From assembly GCA_036346395.1 (NCBI GenBank), contig CM070603.1:22043045-22107044 (forward strand): a DNA stretch of 64,000 nt. Direction: 5' to 3'. Below, piece after piece: positions 34,934 to 46,982 of the stretch. How positions within the stretch are numbered: the stretch's first letter is position 1; each line of letters opens with the position of its first letter. The stretch is from Hsuehochloa calcarea. Its lineage: Eukaryota > Streptophyta > Magnoliopsida > Poales > Poaceae. The position numbers were made by a program, and so were the translations under genes. The notes beneath the pieces were generated by a model. That model was not told the origin of the DNA and did not search any database. It saw only the letters and a program-made list of their open reading frames with translations.

Positions 34934-36088
34934 CACTACTACAGAAAAGCTCATCACAGACGGTTCTAAACCATCATCACAGACGGTTTTTGAACCGTCT
35001 GAATTTTTGTGTCTGTGATGACACGAGGTCATCACAGACGATTTTTAACCGTCAGGAAAAATGCTATCACGCACGGTTCTATTCACGAACCGTCAGGATA
35101 GCGACTATCGCGCACGGTTCGTGAATAGAACCGCTCTGTGATAATTCTATTTTCCTGCAGCGGTTCGTGAATAGAACCGTCTCGTGATATTCTATTTTCC
35201 GCAGCGGTTCTAAAAAGAACCGTCTATGATAGTAACTGTCACAGACGGTTCTTGTTTAGAACCGTCTGTGATAGTTTTTTCTATGGCAAAAAAAAAATGA
35301 AAACGGATTTTCACTTCGTATGGAGCCTCCCGAGCCTCACGAATGAATCTGATATTGATTTTCGGATTTCGCTAGCTTTCCCACAATAGCCAGAGCATCA
35401 CAGTAGCATCAACTCAATCCATTCACAGAGCACTAAAAACAACACGACATGCATCACCCACATCACAGTAGCATCAACTCAAAGAATTCACAGAGCACTA
35501 ACACATCACAGTAGTAATCTACATCACAGAGCAAAAGGGGGGAGTAGAGAGAGTGAGGTCGTGGGAGGCTGGGTTGACGAGGTCATGGGAGGCCGGCGAC
35601 GATGAGGCTGGGGCAAGGTGGAGGAGGCCGCAGGCGACGAACTCGGGAGAGGACGGGGCGACGAAGTAGAGGAGGCCGGGGGCGACGAGGTCGTGGGAGG
35701 CCGGCGGCGACGAGGCTGGGGCAGGTAGAGGAGGTGGAGGAGGCCGCGGGAGAGGAGGCCAGAGGAGAAATGACAGAGGAGGAGAAATGGCAGAGGAGGA
35801 GATGGAGATGGCAAAGGAGGAGATGAATGACTCTGTTAATATAGAGAGATTTTCGGGAGCCCGCCATTATGTGCAAATTTTCGTTTTCCCGCCTGACGAA
35901 ACCAAAGTATCACGGACGGTTTTATTCAAAAACCGTCTGTGATGACATATCACAGACGGTTCGTGGTTAGAACCGTCTGTGATTTTAGGGTTTTACCATG
36001 GTTTGAATTCAAGCCATGGTAAAATCAGAGAGTTCGTGGTTAGAACCGTCTGTGATATTCTCGGTATCACAGACGGTTCATGGTTAGA
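34934..36088. mobile_element. Non-autonomous CACTA element (left), copy A, 3' end lost
   Basis: It starts CACTACTACAGAAAA at 34934 after TAT. The sub-terminal region is packed with inverted copies of ATCACAGACGGTT. An internal purine-rich GAGG/GACGAGG minisatellite lies at 35560-35790. The copy B equivalent keeps its 3' terminus, but here the sequence jumps from a truncated sub-terminal repeat straight to the PMD segment near 36088. Confidence 0.75.
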
Positions 36089-36089
36089 A

Positions 36090-38330
36090 TGCAGCTGCGC
36101 CCCCGTGCGCATCCGAGTTTTGTGCTCAGTGTGTCCCGTGGGATACGTTAGTCGGTCCGAAGAGCGCGTATCGGATCGGAGGGCGTACGGAGACCGTTGA
36201 GTGCGCGGAAGTGTACCAGTACACTGAATCTGTGTAGCGTCGATTTCGTCATGATGTGTCATGTCGAACCGGGGGCAACATGCAATAATGCCATGAACAA
36301 TGGACTCCGTAAATTCACCCTTGAATTGTCAGCCCCAAGGTATGCTATCTGCAACTCCAGTCGTGCGGAGGAGCTCTGGCCTTGATTGTACGATGTGCTA
36401 ACGACCCCAGAGGAACTCTTCCCTATGTACGCTCCAAACCCTGCGTACGGTCCAAACCCTGCATACGCTCTAAACCCTGTGTACTGCTCCGTCAGAGGAG
36501 TTGGGATGCCCGTATCCTCGTCAGTAGACGTATCGCAGCCACCAGAGTTACTCAATCATGATGACCTAGCAGGTGAGCACGGCCCCCCCACCTAGTGCCC
36601 GACACGCAGGACGTCATCCCTCGAATGACCGCAGCTCATGTTCTTCAGTGCATTCTTCCCCTATGTGAAGATGTACTTCAACGTGTTTAGAAGACCTGGT
36701 ACAATGTGTGGACTGGGGATGGCGGTCTGCAATGCGCTTACGATCTGCTGTAGTGGCTCATAATGAAATGAAAGAGAACACATGTTTAGTAACAAACATT
36801 ACAAATATAATCAGTGAAACGAGTAAAGAATGTCAGTTCTTACGGTCTCGTCACACCGTGAGGCATTATGATGATCAAACGAGCTACGGAGCCTCTCCTG
36901 GTGCGTCACCTGCTCCGGACACTGTGGTAGAGTAGGAGTCAGTCTGGAGCGTGACACATGTACGTACCACTCCATGTACTTGCGGTACGTTCGTACATCA
37001 AAGGGTCTCTACTCCTGCACAACCTCGGCGTGCGCCATCTCCATCCAGGTCGTAATCCACTCGTGTTGGACTGCTTCACAGTCCTCGGCGTGTCGGCCCA
37101 CCCTGGATTGCCCGCATTCGAGAGTGATTTGTGTTAGAACATGGAACGGGGGTATAAAATGCAGACAATTCTCGGATGTAGTTGGACTTACAAGTGAACG
37201 GCTCGCTGCAGCATCCTACCGCCGGGAGAGGGCACCACCTGGTCCAAATAAAACTAACGCATTATGTGCTGCGACGCGTAAGGCTTTACCATGTGGGCAA
37301 ACACCAAGTGGCAGGTCGTCGCCCATAATATTGTGTCCTACACGCATTGCACAGACATTTCGTGTGACGCTACCGTGTGCACAAACTCTGGGGTCCACAG
37401 AGTCTATATGATGTCGTTGTCGTGCAATGGCTCAAACGCGTCGTGGAACAACGAGTAACACCTCACCGGTCTGTCCTTGGTCGAACATAGCTGGGCGGCA
37501 GTCCACCGATAGCCCATAGTGAGCCCGTCGATCGGGTCATGCAACCCGGGGTAGGGGTGCACTGCTCTCGCGAAGGCGGGCTATACAACATGGAAGTGCT
37601 GCCAACTCCACAGCTACAGGAGCACGTAGCACACGACAAGGTTCAGTCTCACACCAGTGTGGCACTGTGAAGCGTCACACAACCCCCTGTATGTGGCACA
37701 GAGGACGGCTGACCCCTAACTATACTGAGTGATGGCCCCAGCCTCCACACCAGCCAAGGACTCAACGATGCGGATGAAACTGGGGTACACCCAATCGCCC
37801 TATGTAGTTGGAAACATGGCCCAACCGAACAAATGGAGAAGGCATGTGATGAGGTGCGTCCTAATAACCTCGTCATCTACATCTGATGGGCATTCGCTGA
37901 AGTTCCTTAGCCAGGTCCGAGGAACACTACGGGCGCTGTCTAGAAGAGGTATGCAAAAGTGATGCCACAACAGGGCCTTCTATTCCGCCAGCAGGCAAGC
38001 AGGAACGACTGACTCACCCCTAATCGGGGGTCCGGTTACAAATGCGACGTCCTAGAGAGTGACCGTCATCTCTCCCCACCGAAAGTGGAATATACGAGTC
38101 CCGGTCTCCACACGCCGACAAGGGTCGACATAAACCGCCGCCCACGGTAAAGTCTTCGTCCACCAAGAGCAGCCTAGAAAAGGGAAATAATCCGTTGTCT
38201 CGAAGAAATGGGACATAGTGATCATTGATCCCACAATAATGCCTCTCAGACCGAAGCGCCAAGGGTGGAGGGTCATCCCTGCCCCCGGCGATCCACACCT
38301 AGCACCAGTGATGCTCATCGTAAAAGGGTT
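36090..38330 (-). pseudogene. Plant mobile domain (PMD) gene, decayed, copy A
   Basis: The PMD is found in host MAIN/MAIL proteins and in plant transposons; its biochemical role is not settled. The minus-strand reading contains FHFRWGEMTVTL followed by a stop and DVAF (about 38050-38090), the core PMD motif. Further down come GDWVYPSFIRIVESL, TQYS-stop-GSAVLCATYRGLCDAS and stop-LWSWQHF (about 37570-37800). The N-terminal side near 38220-38300 has DDPPPLALRSERH. Compared with copy B it carries a frameshift just before the FHF motif, where the SALVDRWRP block should be. No transposase is recognised next to it. Confidence 0.7.
36427..36487 (-). repeat. 18-bp coding minisatellite in the PMD segment
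   Basis: Three units built on CNCTCCAAACCCTGCGTA-like words follow each other. On the minus strand the open frame (36259-36555) translates them as repeated Tyr-Ala-Gly-Phe-Gly units. The equivalent part of copy B (about 52557-52620) has lost several bases and the frame. Confidence 0.7.
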
Positions 38331-38339
38331 CCATTAGCT

Positions 38340-40090
38340 CCGACAGAGGCATGACTTGCAATAGAGGGAACACGCATATTAGTAGTTAATAAATAAAAAA
38401 TGATGATGAATTTCTAAAATTTAAAAATCAATACTAAGCACAAACAACAAAATAAATTTGCACTAATTAACTACAAGCAAATTAATTAGAACTAATTAAG
38501 TACGACTAATAAGTGGGATTAAATTATTTGTGACCAAATTAAATGCGTCGAAAGCCCCGCCGTCGTGAGCTCTCCTTCCTCGGCGCCGCCATCGTGGCCA
38601 CACTTCCACGGCCACCCCGAGCCAAACCGACCTCGCCATCACCTTCCTCATTGAGCGCAGCTGGTGCTCGCGCTAGTTGCCTTCCCCCGCCTTTGGACCG
38701 CCGCCCTGTGTCATCCTCTCATTCTTCTCTCTTTTCCTCTTGGGACTAGTTCAGAATACACAGAATGTTCAGATTTGCATGTCCAAGATCGGACAACTAA
38801 GCCCAAAAAAAACTCCAACAGTTATATAAAGTAGATCGGAATAAGATCAACATGGAATATTTATTAACCAAGAGAACTGAAAAGTAACTACCTACCTACC
38901 ATACTACCAGTAGAAGTATATACTAATTAACGGGATTTGTGAAGATAAGAGTGAACGAGAACTCGTGTTGTAAGGCTGGAAATGAGCTAAAATCACAAGA
39001 TCCGCATCCTTATTTTTTTTTCGTGTTTACCAACTATTAGTTTTTTTTCTCCAAAAATTGGACTGGTTTTTAACCCATGGATCAGCATCCAACGGATCTC
39101 CTTTCCTGTCTTCCTAGTTCCTACACAAACCCACCCCCATCCACCCATCCTAACCTAACCCCCTCCCATCCACCCAGCCGCCTGGTCGGCGCCGGCATTG
39201 CATGCTGATTTTTTGGTTTTCTTTCTTTTTTTAATAGTTTTTTCATCAGAGTTACAATCAAGTTTTGAATCGGTTTCTGAATCCGAAACGCAAACCTGAA
39301 CTTTCCGACAATGAACTAATTGCTACAGTATCTAAATCTAGAACAGATGACTAAACTCTGAATTTGCTTCAGTTTAGCTGACTCCAAAAGCAATTCAGCA
39401 CAAACCTAAAACATAAAAGCTAATGTGAATAACAAGATTAAAACTTATACCAATGCCATAATCTTGCTAGAGCTGCCAATGAAGCCTTTTCCATATCACG
39501 ATTCGCCAACTGGGGCGCAAATTGTAATGCAAATAAAATGGTGAGAAAATCAATCGATTTTACAAGCAAACTCTCAAATGACAAAAAAGTAAATCTTTTT
39601 TTTAATCAAAAGCATCCATCATGTAATGTCCATCGTGGTATAGTATACGAATTTTAGAGGAATAGATACTATAAAAATATAATAATTGTGTTTATGTATG
39701 AAGTTCTGGCACCACACACTTTGTTCACCTTCAAAGGCGTAGATCTCACAAATTCGTTTTGTTGCTACAAGGACCGACCTTTTCCTATAGCGGGGACAAT
39801 TGTCTAGAAAAGTTTTATCTTTAACTCTTAACGGTATGTTCAATAGTTTGTCTTTTAGATTGTCTTTAGTATCCTCTGTATCATCTTGAGATAATTTTAG
39901 AGACAATCTATCTATCTATTTCTATACTAATTGGAGCCTCTCCTAGAAGCCCCCATATTAATCCTAGGAGGTAAAAAGGTAAAAATTCCTATATTAATCG
40001 GAGAAAAATTCCCATTGCTGAGGATTAGCTACCGCGGCAGTGGATTGTGTGCCGCGGCAGAGGATTGGCTTCCCAAACCCTACCACGGCA
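38340..40090. other. Region between the PMD gene and the right CACTA element, copy A
   Basis: The first 200 bp are AT-rich and could hold the PMD gene's promoter. About 38540-38750 is GC-rich with an open frame I do not recognise. The rest is AT-rich with no gene. Around 39905-40060 short words such as CTATCTAT and CCGCGGCAG repeat. The same sequence, nearly unchanged, is at about 54450-56210 in copy B. Confidence 0.4.
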
Positions 40091-40094
40091 GAGT

Positions 40095-41130
40095 ATTGGT
40101 TACCATGGTAAAAATCCAAACCATGGTAAATTCGAAGGTTCATGATACGAACCGTCTGTGATATATCATCACAGACGGTTTTTGTATAAAACCGTCTATG
40201 ATACTTTTGTTTTGTTGGGCGGGAAAATAAAAATTTGCACTTAATGGGCGGGCTACCAAAAATCTCTTTATATTAACAGAGTCCTCCATCTTCTCCTTTG
40301 CCATATTCATCTCCCCCTCTGCCATTTCTCCCCTGTCATCTCCATCTCGCCCTGACCTTGTGTTCCGTCCTCCCCCGAGCTCGTCGCCCACGGCCTCCTC
40401 CACCTCGCCCAAGCCTCGTCGTCGCCGGCCTCCCACGAACTCGTCGCCCCCGGCCTCCTCTACTTCGTCGCCCCGTCCTCCCCTGAGCTCGTCGCCCGCG
40501 GCCTCCTCCACCTCGCCCCGGCCTCGTCGTCGCCCCAGCCTCCCACGACCTCACTCTATCTACTCCCCCTTTTGCTCTGTAATGTACATTACTACTGTGA
40601 TGTGTTAGTGCTCTGTGAATGGATTGAGTTGATACTACTGTGATGTGGGTGATGTCGTGTTGTTTTTAGTGCCATGTGAATGCATTGAGTTGATGCTACT
40701 GTGATGCTGTGGCTATTGTAGGAAAGCTAACGAAAAGTTCAATCCAAAAATCTATATCAAATTCATTCGCGAGGCTCGGGAAGCTCCAAACGAAGTAAAA
40801 ACCCGTTTTTGTTTTTTTTTTGTAATAGAAAAAGCTATCACAGACGGTTCGAAATAAGAACCGTCTGTGAAAATAGACTATCACAGACGATCCGTCTGTG
40901 ATAGTCTATTTTCATAGACGGTTCCTCGTCTGTGATAGTCTATTTTCATAGACGGTTCTATTCGCGAACCGTCTGTGATAGTAACTATCACAGATGGTTC
41001 GTGAATAGAACTGTCTGTGATAGCCTTTTTCACAGATGGTTCAAAAACCGTCTGTGATGACCTCGTGTCATCACAGACACAAATTCAGACGGTTCAAAAA
41101 CCTTATGTGATGATGTTTTGTGTAGTAGTG
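40095..41130. mobile_element. CACTA-ended element (right), inverted relative to the left one, copy A
   Basis: It ends GTGTAGTAGTG at 41130 and is the reverse complement of the left element over the ATCACAGACGGTT arrays, the GAGG minisatellite (here pyrimidine-rich, 40290-40560) and the GAATGGATTGAGTTGATGCTACTG block. Its inner end is not recognisable. Together with the left element it forms arms of about 1 kb around the PMD segment. Confidence 0.7.
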
Positions 41131-41310
41131 TTGGTCATCAATTAACCCACAAGGATGGTTGCAGCAGAAATTTCTAGAAATTAATTTGTTGATTGTAATG
41201 TTTGAACAAATTAATGTGAATATTGTAGAGTCTAAAGGAATTAGAAGACAATGTAAATGAGAGCATCTATGATACTCAATTTTTAACTAAAGGTTGTGAA
41301 CAATATGGGT

Positions 41311-42367
41311 CACTACTGGAGACGGCCTCTTTGCCGAGGGCCTCAAGCCCTAGGCAAAAGCCCATTAACCCTCGGCAAAGGCTTTGCCGAGGGCCGCCCT
41401 CGGCAAAGAGCTCTCGGGGAATTTTGAGTCGGCGAAGAGGGTCTTTGCCGAGGGCCCTTTATCGGGCACTCGGCAAAGTCTTTGCCGAGGGCTGGACCGG
41501 CACTCGGCAAAGAACTCGGCAAAACCATGATCATGTTACAACTTCGTATGGATCACATGTGGAGATGTCTGGGTTTTAGGCATCCGACGTCATAACTTGC
41601 TCGAAACCTTCTCAATTTTTTTACCACAGCCTACACATGCGATAACATGACACCTCGACAAGTTTCGTGATTTTCGGACTTCGTATGGATTTTATATAAT
41701 TTAAAAACACTTTCCGACAAGTTCCTCGTCATGCTACGTGAAGAAGATGCCTGAAATTTGATGCGAGTTCGTGGATAGGGACTCAACATACACCAAATAC
41801 CATGAATAACATTTTTCGAATCACTAAATTGCATTATTCCATCCACCTGCAGTTCAAATTTGAAATATTCGAAAAAAATCAACGAAAAAAAATAAATTAG
41901 GGATATATATCAAAAAAAGTCAAAATTAGCCCAAATTTTAAAATTGAGTTTTAAATAATGTATTATCGCACCACAAAAAAACTGAGTTCAAAAAACCAAA
42001 AAAAAACAAACATCTTTGCCGAGGGCCTAGCACGGCCTCTAGCAAGGATCTTTGCCGAGGGCTCGATAATGGCCCTCGCAAAGAAAATTTAAAAAATTAA
42101 AAATCTTTGCCGAGTGTCGACGGCGAAGCGCCGCAAAGATCGACGCCATGGTCGCTGTGGCCCATCCGCCATATTTGCCGAGGCCAATTTGCGAGGCTAG
42201 GCCCTCGGCAAGATTTATTTTGCCGAGGGCCGTTTCTTTGCCGAGGGCAAAAGGCTCTTTGCCGAGGGCGGGGCTGGCCCTCGGCAAAGAGAGCCTTTGC
42301 CGAGTGCCCGAGCTCTAGCCCTCGGTAAAGATTTTAGCCATCGACAAAGGATGGGTTTCCAGTAGTG
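41311..42367. mobile_element. Small non-autonomous CACTA element, copy A, TSD GGT
   Basis: It begins CACTACTGGAGACGG and ends CCAGTAGTG, with GGT on both sides (41308-41310 and 42368-42370), the 3-bp duplication expected for CACTA elements. The sub-terminal parts are dense in CTTTGCCGAGGGC and its inverse, a well-known grass CACTA motif and presumed transposase binding site. The middle is AT-rich with no transposase gene. Confidence 0.95.
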
Positions 42368-42713
42368 GGTGATGTAGTTGCATGAGAGGAGAGAAATATA
42401 ATTGATTGTAGTCGTTGAGATTACTTGTTTAATACATATAGATTAGAGGCCAAGCAGTGGGAGTCAAATGGCATCTAGTGAGAACGATCGATGCGAGGCT
42501 CGTATAATTTGGGAACACTGATTTTTCAGATACACTCGTCGAAAAGCAACTTGCGTGTCATCAAGGGCGTTAGCGCATTACCGAGCTTTCGTCAAATTCG
42601 TGTATACATCGCCCTTTGCGGATATGAGAACGACGAGCTCCACTGACCCACGAGCTATCCATAACTTCATTAAGTACGTACGCTGAAGATGTCAAAAGGA
42701 AGACGGCCCGGCG

Positions 42714-43136
42714 GTGTGGCCGACAATGCTGAGGCGCAACTTAAACAAAACGACGATGATAATGATCTGTGATTTGGATGTCACTACTCACTACGTACCC
42801 ATCCGATCGATGATGAATGAGGGCAACGTCTACCTAATCAAATGCCAACAAGGACACCCATATATATCCATACCATATGTACTCCCAGTTGAGCATCCTG
42901 TCGGAAATAACCTTTTCGATGTGTCTAGTTATTTTAGTGGAGTCATGCACGTTAGAGTTGAGATGTGCATACAGTGGACTTTTGAGATTAGAAGTTACTG
43001 TTACTGGTTGCATGTGTGTGCGCTGTGTATGTTAGGAGTTGTTAGTTCGCATGTAAGCTGGTACTTAGTCAAGTGTATGTTGATGTGCACGTTGTGGTCG
43101 TGCTATGGAAATCGGATCATGTGGCTAGTGGCCTGA
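42714..43136 (+). other. 140-codon open frame, unrecognised, copy A
   Basis: The frame starts MWPTMLRRNLNKTTM and is rich in Cys, Met, Val and Tyr. I do not recognise it. Copy B (58236-58658) keeps the frame with four amino-acid changes against two silent changes, which does not suggest purifying selection. It may be a relic or chance. Confidence 0.2.
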
Positions 43137-43218
43137 CTGCAAGTAGTTGTCGTATGCATGCATGTATTAGCTGATAAAGTCAAGTTGTACTACTTGCTAG
43201 AGAACGCAAGAGAGAAGC

Positions 43219-43364
43219 TAGGCCAACAATAAGAAAACGCAAGAGAGAAGCCGAGCCAACACAGCCACAGTTGCTACTTGCTAGCTTGCCCTAGGCCAAC
43301 AATAAGAAAACACAAGAGAGAAGCCGGGCCAACACAGCCAGCTGCTACTTGCTAGCTTGCCCTG
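43219..43364. repeat. Two-copy tandem repeat, 73-bp period, copy A
   Basis: The unit starting GGCCAACAATAAGAAAAC at about 43221 repeats from 43294. A further part-unit (GCAAGAGAGAAGC) precedes it. The same structure is at about 58743-58888 in copy B. Confidence 0.85.
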
Positions 43365-43369
43365 CCGGG

Positions 43370-44640
43370 GAAATCATGGAATCAACGAAGCGATGGAGGG
43401 AAGAAGAAAGTTTTAGCTAAATACGCTGCGCGTGAAATGTAAGCATCACACGTACCACACGTCTGCGCGGTGCAGCTTTCTCGATTAACTTGTCGCGGAT
43501 CGCTGCGAGAGAGGATCGAGGAGCCCGACGTTGACTTCACAGTGCTGCAGCGCGTGTAGTACCCGAGGACAGCTGCCGTTTGGGTCCGTTTGAAAAGCGA
43601 GAATTTCATAGAATTACTACTGATGTGATTGTTTCATATGAAATTATTGCGCTTAAGAAAAGAGTTCTAGTATAAGGGTCGACACGAAAGAAAAAAAATC
43701 CAAAGCAAAAACTACTCTACTTATTTTCATTATAAAATTTTTAATTTTGTCATCTAAAGTTTGCTGTTTCCTACTATACCATTAAAAAAACTTCGTCTTC
43801 CTTCGATGCCACTGAGATTGATTTTTTGTTCCCTTTGTGCCACTACCACCCATCTTCTGTCAATAAGGTATTAAGTGAGCTGTGAAATGACCAAAATACC
43901 CTTATTTCTCATCTTCCTCATTTTTCATTCTCTTCTTCCTCCCTCCTCCTGTCTCCCTCCTAGATCTGATCCACCTAGAGGCCAGATCCACCTGCCGCTC
44001 CATCTGCCCCCTAGACCCACACACGACATATCAGATCCACCCTACCCCACATGGCCAGCGACCATGGAGAAGTCGTGCACCCTTTTGGCCTACCGAGAAC
44101 GCGCGAGCTTCTTTCTCCTCCTCGTGACCATGGAGCCGCCGTCACCACTCCAACTTGGACGTCTGTCTAATCTGGTTAGCTCTTTCTACTTTTACTCGTG
44201 TCACATTGTGTTCCCTAGAGTCCTCAACATTTCCCCTCAATCAATTTCGGGCCAGGTTTGGTCGACACAAGCACCATGCGCCACTGTCTTCCCCATGTTC
44301 GACTGAAAGCCACCACCTCCACCCCCATTTCTCCTATGGTGAATTTCGTGTCAATTCCTTCCTTATCATGCACTTATTAGCCTTCATCTTTCACCCAAGG
44401 AAACTTGATTCACTTCTCTTCCCCCCAGTTTGCCACCGCCGTCGAGGCGTTCTCGCTGCCACAGTTTCGTTGTTTCCTGGCATCCTTGCAGCTACCTCCA
44501 CCATGTACGTAGATCAGTTATACTCACCCTCCTGATGCTCATGCTCCCCTTAGTCTTGCGGCCCCTCTTCCACTCCGACGATCTCTCCCAACTTCGGCTG
44601 CCGGGCACTGTCATGATCGCACCACCATGCTACTCCAACC
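43370..44640. other. Non-coding stretch before the type-II LTR, copy A
   Basis: No recognisable gene. A 143-codon plus-strand frame (43875-44306) has a hydrophobic start and then Pro/Ser-rich sequence. Copy B breaks it with frameshifts near 59612-59690, so it is unlikely to be a working gene. The sequence at 43740-43900 resembles dispersed grass repeat DNA. Confidence 0.35.
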
Positions 44641-44645
44641 ACACG

Positions 44646-46982
44646 TGTCGGACCCCCGGCTTTTAATACCTGAAGCCCTTGTGCGTGTATTGTACTAGTC
44701 CCATGATCAGTGGCTAGTACACATATCTCTAACATTAGTAATCACATCCATACATTCATACATACAAAATGAACAAGGTATGATACATAACTCAAGCGTT
44801 TACATTAATTACAACACTTAGGCCGACCGGCCAAATAAAAGTTTAAGTAGCAAGAGTAATAGAAGTAACAGGGGAAGCAAAATAAGTGATAAGTCCAAGA
44901 AATTTTCCAACAGCATGCCCATCCAACCCTCAGGCAACTGACTAGAGACAAGTCCTAGAAAGACCCGTCACCAAACCCATCGGTTCCAAGTGCGAAGTAA
45001 GTGTCGTTCGGTGTAGACTCATCCTCATTATCTGAACAACAATTTAAGCAAGATTGGACACATTATGTACTCAGTAGGACTTGTAGAGTATCGCAAAGTT
45101 TATATAAATACGAGGCTAACAAAGGATGAGGCTCTATACTACAAGTTATTTTCAGCATCAAATAAGTTTTATTTGCAATATCGATAACAAATAAGTAATT
45201 GAATAAATAACAACTCGCAACCCTACTCTGCTGCGAGCAACACCTCATTTTCAGCCATAGGCATTGCACTGAACTCAAAATAATAACCAAAAAGATCATT
45301 TCCCACATTTTCCAATGAAACTATTTTTTAATAAAAACCAAGACTATACCCAATGGACCGCACCAAATACGCTCATGACCGTGAACACGGCTATTTAAAT
45401 AGATTACACTCTGCAGAGGGTTGCAACTTTATTGACAACACACGAATTCTCTAGTTTATTTAATATTCTCGATACCACCACTCACTACCTTCGGTAAGTA
45501 GTTTAGAGCACATCGAAGTCTTTACATCATCTAGTCCTATCCTTGCACTAGCCCGACGAATAAACACTCTCACTTTGCCCGGGTACACCCCTGTCAATTA
45601 AGGCATTCGTCATTGTGTCGGCAAGCTTTGTGCCCAACACCATGGTGAAAGAAGCCCCTTCGAATATGCCTACACCGGTCATACTCGCACTACTACGGCC
45701 TTCCAACGTGCAAGGCTAATGTTTAATGACTTAATTAGCTAAGGTCGTCCTATACCGACACATGTGGTTGTACGATTAGGCCTTAGACTAGGAGCACCAG
45801 TGTTCGGTTCTTAATTGACCCGGGCGAGAATCTCCATCTATCTACTTGTGATATACACCTCTCATACTTCTCAAAATATAATATAACTCGTCCGCGTCGC
45901 AAACTAAGTTTTTTTTTATATAAAATAACAGAGGTAAACCCCTCTGAAATATCATTTTGAAAACTCACAAACTCATAGTTATTATGTCATTCATTTTAGC
46001 AAATTTTAGTAAAGACTAATGCCTCGCTAAACAGTTATGCGAGATTCGCATTTGAAAGACCCAAGTTGACATTATTAATTGTCTAAACTATAATACTAAT
46101 GGCTACAACAGTAAGGATATCAACGTTTTAAGGAGGATCATGCATCAAATTGGATTTACAACTACCATTATCCCAAATATAGCAATTTTATATCAAACAT
46201 GCAAGCATGTATAATAGATTTTGCAAAAAAAAAAAGTACGATAATTAAAATAGTAGGATCAACATGGTCAAAGGGGGTGCTTGCCTTGCTCTGGTTGCTC
46301 TGAATATGAGGATGGAGTATCGTAGAAAAAATCGTTCGAGCAATCAATGTCTATTCAAAAGAGTCAGAAGAAAATTAAATATGGAACAATAATTCCAACA
46401 ACAACAAAATCCAAATATTTTTTCAGATTTAGGTATATCATGATTCTAGATAAATTTATATAAAAAAAGATTCATCTCATTTGGAGTTTGTATGCAAAAG
46501 TTATTAAGATTTCAATTTGCATCGATTTCAAAATTCCATATATTAGAAAAGGGTGACGTTGAAAGCATATTTTTCAAACTTTATGCTTTCCAGCAGGGAA
46601 AGCATATTTTTCTCTACGTTCTACCAAGGTTTACGCTTTCTAACATGGGAAGCATATTTTCCATGAGAACTAAAGGTCGCTTTTCATATTTTTTGGATTT
46701 TTATTAACTTACATGTGATGCCTACTTGTAAGTGACTCATTCTCTTGTTTTATTGGTTTTCTTTATAAAACAGAGGTGGTCCCATATATCATAGACTCAT
46801 TATTTATTAGCTTATGATTAAACCTGTTTTTGATTTTAATTATCTGACAATTGGGGCACACATGTCAGTCTCTTGGATTTTAAAACGTGTTTTAAAATCG
46901 AGAATAGTGTGTGGTCCCACATGTCAGTGACACATTTACTAAAAATGTTTGAAATTAGATTTTTTATTATCTTTTCGGCTGG
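44646..46982 (+). mobile_element. Type-II LTR, interrupted by a reverse type-I LTR, copy A
   Basis: It begins TGTCGGACCCCC at 44646 after ACACG and carries family landmarks such as CTCATGACCGTGAACACGGCTA-like sequence (about 45370) and TTCTTAATTGACCCGGGCGAG (about 45810). At 46983 the sequence changes to a reverse type-I LTR, so the 3' end of this LTR is not in the window. Confidence 0.75.

Noticed and set aside
35524..35876. Ser/Pro-rich open frames
   Set aside because: They translate the GAGG minisatellite inside the CACTA element and change length between copies.
37500..38000. Plus-strand open frames of the PMD region as genes
   Set aside because: Recognisable PMD motifs are on the minus strand; the plus-strand peptides have no family resemblance.
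39905..40060. Possible Helitron 5' end (CTATCTATTTCTATACTAA)
   Set aside because: No CTRR end with a preceding hairpin was found, and no helicase or Rep sequence.
34934..41130. A single 6.2-kb CACTA element with 1-kb terminal inverted repeats
   Set aside because: The flanking bases (TAT and TTG) do not match, and copy B shows that the left part is a complete element ending at 52100 with TAT on both sides.
42000..42330. CRISPR-like regular repeats (CTTTGCCGAGGGC)
   Set aside because: The words are inverted as well as direct and unevenly spaced; they are sub-terminal repeats of a CACTA element in a plant genome.
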